Source: Anaerolineales bacterium UBA3499
GTDB lineage: Bacteria; Chloroflexota; Anaerolineae; Anaerolineales; UBA11657
Direction: 5' to 3'
Length of the DNA stretch: 8,792 nucleotides
Assembly (NCBI GenBank): GCA_002377585.1
Contig: DFQC01000027.1
Span: 75,772-84,563, forward strand
Numbering within the stretch: position 1 is the first letter of the stretch; every line of letters begins with the position of its first letter. The notes beneath the pieces were generated by a model. The model ran no database searches. It had not been told where the DNA came from and was given only the letters and a program-made list of their open reading frames with translations. The translations under genes and the position numbers were made by a program. Shown here piece after piece: positions 6,349-8,792 of the stretch.

Positions 6349-7863
6349 ATGAAATTCAATCTAATTAGTAATAAGATTGCGGAAATCGATGTTGACACCA
6401 TCATATTAAGTATTTTCATGTCTAATGAGACTACAAATGGATTAGTGCATGATGTCGATTTAGCACTCAATGGATTAATATCTGAAATACTAAGCCGTGG
6501 AGACCATAAGGGAAAGCTTAGGGAAGTCACTGAAATTTACACTAATGGGCAGATACCTGCTGATAGGATAATTTTAGTTGGCCTTGGTCCAGAAAAAGAT
6601 TTTAATGAGAATTCTATAAGACATGCTGCAGGTGCAGCAGCTTTGCGTGCTAGACAACTGGGATCCCGTAAAATGGCTTCTATCATACATGGAATTGAAA
6701 AATCTCAAATCTCAGCTAACTATGCCGTGCGCGCAGCTACAGAAGGAACAATGCTCTCCCTTTATAGTTTTGGCAAATACAAGAGCGAAAATAAAATTGA
6801 CAACATCGAAGAAATATCATTCATAAAAGATGAGGACATTGAATCGAAGGATTTAATATCAGGAATAGAACAAGGTAAAATAATCAGTAATGCTGTCCAA
6901 CTAGCGCGAGACCTTGTAAACGAACCACCTAATATTTGTACACCAGCATTTCTAGCTGAGCAAGCTATGCAAATAGATGATGCCAACACTGATGTAAATA
7001 TTCTCACTGAATCGCAAATTGAAAATTTAAGTATGGGAGCATTTCTCAGTGTAGGCAGAGGTAGCACTAGAAAACCTAGGTTTATTGTGATTGAATACAA
7101 CAAAAAACTTTTGGGTCAAATGCAGCCACTGGTTCTAGCAGGAAAAGCAATTACATTTGATACAGGAGGCTATTCATTGAAATCCGCTTCTGGCATGTCG
7201 ACTATGAAAGCAGATATGGCTGGCGGTGCCGCAGTAATAGGAGCTTTACAAGCCGCCAGCAAATTGAAAGTGCCATACCCAGTAATAGGTTTGATTCCCG
7301 CAACCGAAAATATGGTTAGTGGAACAGCAAGCCATCCATCAGACATAGTTACTGCATCCAATAACAAAACTATTGAAATTGTGAACACAGACGCAGAAGG
7401 TCGCCTCATACTTGCAGACGCACTAGTTTACGCTGCTAAATACAATCCAAAGCATGTAATCGACCTAGCTACTCTCACAGGATCAGCTGTCATAGCGCTA
7501 GGAGAGGGAAGTGCTGCAGCGCTATTTGCCAAAGATACTAACCTGGCCGATTTGCTTCTAACCGCCAGTGAATCCAGCGGAGAAAGAATATGGCGCATGC
7601 CACTGTACCCAGAATACACCGACTGGATGAAAGCAAGTAATGTGGCAGACTTACGTAATAGTACCGCCAAACGTGACACTGGAATTGGCACATCCGCAGC
7701 ATTTCTTCAAGAATTCACAGAAGGGTTTAGCTGGGCTCATATAGATATAGCACCGATGGCATTTTTGTCTGGCAGTAGCGTGATAAAAAGACTTGGTCCC
7801 GCAGGTGCTACTGGATTTGGTGTAAGACTACTATCTCATCTCATGATAGAGTATGCGAACTAA
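6349..7863 (+). CDS. pepA: Leucyl aminopeptidase, M17 family (PepA-type cytosol aminopeptidase)
   Basis: A cytosolic two-metal aminopeptidase that removes N-terminal residues from peptides, forming a homohexamer in characterised relatives. The product is 504 residues, the normal family length. The N-terminal macro-like domain (about 1-165) is divergent, as usual. The C-terminal peptidase domain has all expected metal and catalytic residues: Lys266, Asp271, Lys278, Asp289, and the M17 signature NTDAEGR with Asp348, Glu350 and Arg352. The spacing among these seven is identical to E. coli PepA as I recall it (Lys270 to Arg356, all shifted by 4). Minor departures are GKA where GKG is common, and SHPSDIV where xRPGDIV is common. 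It lies 46 bp after ybeY on the same strand and converges on the DUF971 gene with a 10-bp gap. Some PepA proteins also bind DNA; nothing here bears on that. Confidence 0.96.
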   Translation: MKFNLISNKIAEIDVDTIILSIFMSNETTNGLVHDVDLALNGLISEILSRGDHKGKLREVTEIYTNGQIPADRIILVGLGPEKDFNENSIRHAAGAAALRARQLGSRKMASIIHGIEKSQISANYAVRAATEGTMLSLYSFGKYKSENKIDNIEEISFIKDEDIESKDLISGIEQGKIISNAVQLARDLVNEPPNICTPAFLAEQAMQIDDANTDVNILTESQIENLSMGAFLSVGRGSTRKPRFIVIEYNKKLLGQMQPLVLAGKAITFDTGGYSLKSASGMSTMKADMAGGAAVIGALQAASKLKVPYPVIGLIPATENMVSGTASHPSDIVTASNNKTIEIVNTDAEGRLILADALVYAAKYNPKHVIDLATLTGSAVIALGEGSAAALFAKDTNLADLLLTASESSGERIWRMPLYPEYTDWMKASNVADLRNSTAKRDTGIGTSAAFLQEFTEGFSWAHIDIAPMAFLSGSSVIKRLGPAGATGFGVRLLSHLMIEYAN

Positions 7864-7873
7864 CAAAATACTA

Positions 7874-8194
7874 TCAAGTGGTAGATGAATCAATAGTTCT
7901 AAGATATTCCCAACCATATATGCCGCTGTTATGCCCATCACTCCAGTATAGTTTTAGAGCATAGTTTCCAGCCAATTCTACCAAATCAAGAGAAAAACTT
8001 TTGACGGGATTCAAATTGAAAACCATGTCTGTAGCACTAGAATTGTCGGCTGCATACTCGTTTCTACATTGCGCACATGGACAAGATTCACGCAGTGCAT
8101 TCCAACTATATTCTGCACTACTACCATCATGCCAATCTACAACTAGTACTTGCCTTTGCTTGTCCAATTTTATTGATCGAGGACGAATATGCAT
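7874..8194 (-). CDS. DUF971 / gamma-butyrobetaine hydroxylase-like N-terminal domain protein, predicted zinc-binding
   Basis: A 106-residue protein made only of the DUF971 (GBBH-like N-terminal) domain. It has the family pattern IRPxxIxL at the start, VDWHDGSSAEYSWNALRESCPCAQC (19-43) in the middle, and the closing block LYWSDGHNSGIYGWEYLR (82-99). Cys38, Cys40, Cys43 and His88 match the zinc ligands of the same domain in human gamma-butyrobetaine dioxygenase, so a structural zinc site is likely. The domain also occurs with Mrp/ApbC-type iron-sulfur carrier ATPases (for example plant HCF101), which suggests a link to Fe-S protein assembly, but the function of the stand-alone form is not established. 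The ATG at 8194 has AAGGGG 7-8 bases upstream. It lies 55 bp downstream of the SH3-domain gene on the same strand and probably shares its transcript. Confidence 0.88.
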   Translation of the reverse strand: MHIRPRSIKLDKQRQVLVVDWHDGSSAEYSWNALRESCPCAQCRNEYAADNSSATDMVFNLNPVKSFSLDLVELAGNYALKLYWSDGHNSGIYGWEYLRTIDSSTT

Positions 8195-8249
8195 TAATTT
8201 ACCCCTTGCATTTGTACAACCAAGTTATGTGAATACCTCTTAATCAATA

Positions 8250-8753
8250 TCAACGTACTACTTGAAGATAATTAGATGCTCCCCAACCATTACGTCGATC
8301 ATCAGCTTGAGCCACTATAAACCACCAGGTCATACCATCAGCTTCACGCGGACCTTTCTGAACCACAAATACTTCGTAATCTAAGGCTAAATAGTTCACC
8401 TCAGATTCCAAATTAGGTTCATACCTTAATCGAAGTCCACCCCCCGTATTTACGACTTGAACATATGATCCAGTCTTGATAAGACTTCCTGCTGGAGGAG
8501 GCGGAAAAGTTGGCGTCTGAAGCATAACTGGAGTATCAGTAATTGGCACATCAATCATCGTAGTAGATGTACGCTCTGGTGTTACTATTAACAATACAGG
8601 GGTTACAGTTGGTTGCTGTATGTCAGCTGGCCTAGTTACTATAATATAAGACCATACACCTGCAGCTGCTAATGCAAGCAAAATAACAAATGTCAAAATC
8701 CAGCGCAAAGGCACGACGGTAGTATTTCTGCTAAATCCATTTGTTGGCGACAC
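8250..8753 (-). CDS. Membrane-anchored bacterial SH3 domain protein
   Basis: A 167-residue protein with a short cytosolic N-terminus (Arg9, Arg17), one membrane segment at about 18-39 (WILTFVILLALAAAGVWSYIIV), a Thr/Pro-rich linker at about 42-93, including FPPPPAG, and a C-terminal bacterial SH3 domain at about 94-167. The domain shows LRLRYEPN (the LRVRsgPs-type signature), WWFIV and GWGASNYLQVV, the usual end of the fold. There is no lipobox Cys, so it is anchored by an uncleaved helix or released by signal peptidase, with the SH3 domain outside the membrane. Such domains commonly bind cell-wall or surface ligands, but no catalytic domain is attached and the ligand is unknown. The start is GTG at 8753: GAGGTG (8764-8759) lies 5 bases upstream and an in-frame TGA stop lies three codons before it. 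It precedes the DUF971 gene by 55 bp. Confidence 0.85.
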   Translation of the reverse strand: MSPTNGFSRNTTVVPLRWILTFVILLALAAAGVWSYIIVTRPADIQQPTVTPVLLIVTPERTSTTMIDVPITDTPVMLQTPTFPPPPAGSLIKTGSYVQVVNTGGGLRLRYEPNLESEVNYLALDYEVFVVQKGPREADGMTWWFIVAQADDRRNGWGASNYLQVVR

Positions 8754-8792
8754 AGATACACCTCAACCCAACTTATACAGTAATATCCATTG

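Noticed and set aside
7871..7884. CTATC-AAGT-GGTAG hairpin between convergent pepA and the DUF971 gene as a bidirectional terminator
   Set aside because: The stem is only 5 bp including a G-T pair, it overlaps the DUF971 stop codon, and no T-run follows on either strand.
8212..8219. TTGTACAA palindrome between the SH3 and DUF971 genes as an operator
   Set aside because: An isolated 8-bp palindrome in AT-rich DNA with no second copy nearby is expected by chance.
8766..8780. TATAAG-like -10 upstream of the SH3 gene
   Set aside because: It would place the transcript start almost on the ribosome binding site, and any -35 element lies at or beyond the window edge, so it cannot be judged.
1..8792. 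CRISPR array, insertion sequence, phage or defence genes, tRNA or rRNA
   Set aside because: I saw no regularly spaced repeats, transposase or integrase motifs, or tRNA cloverleaf; nearly all the sequence is accounted for by recognised housekeeping genes.

Overview
The window is a compact bacterial chromosome segment. It is AT-rich, almost fully coding, and contains no mobile element, CRISPR array, rRNA or tRNA that I could see. It holds nine protein genes, the first cut by the window edge: ftsH (C-terminal two thirds), etfA and etfB, a HinT-type HIT protein, pgpH, ybeY, pepA, a small DUF971 protein, and a membrane-anchored SH3-domain protein. The pgpH-ybeY pairing, the long Thr/Pro linker before an SH3 domain, and the Pro-rich acidic FtsH tail would suit an AT-rich Chloroflexota lineage (marine Dehalococcoidia/SAR202-like). 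That assignment is an inference from gene style and has not been tested by any search.

Layout. Positions 2-1264 (+) are ftsH, converging with the minus-strand pair etfB-etfA (3070 to 1296), whose genes overlap by one base (TGATG). Between etfB and the HIT gene (3207-3548, +) lies a 136-bp divergent intergenic region with promoter-like elements for both directions. A 141-bp spacer with two promoter candidates then leads into a plus-strand cluster: pgpH (3690-5816), ybeY (5829-6302, 12 bp later) and pepA (6349-7863, after a 46-bp spacer holding a hairpin and a strong ribosome binding site). pepA converges, with a 10-bp gap, on a minus-strand pair: the SH3 protein (8753-8250) followed by the DUF971 protein (8194-7874).

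Functions. Most genes are housekeeping. FtsH is membrane protein quality control, EtfAB carries electrons from flavin dehydrogenases, HinT hydrolyses nucleoside phosphoramidates, PgpH degrades cyclic di-AMP, YbeY acts in rRNA processing and ribosome quality control, and PepA is a cytosolic leucyl aminopeptidase. The catalytic residues of FtsH (visible part), HinT, PgpH and PepA are intact. The clearest departures from family norms are in YbeY, where the usually invariant Arg of the Tyr-Arg-Gly motif is Ser and the GYDH motif reads GYNH. I see no convincing evidence of a wholly new system; the items worth a second look are the YbeY substitutions, the pepA leader hairpin, the EtfB nucleotide-site signature, and the SH3/DUF971 pair.
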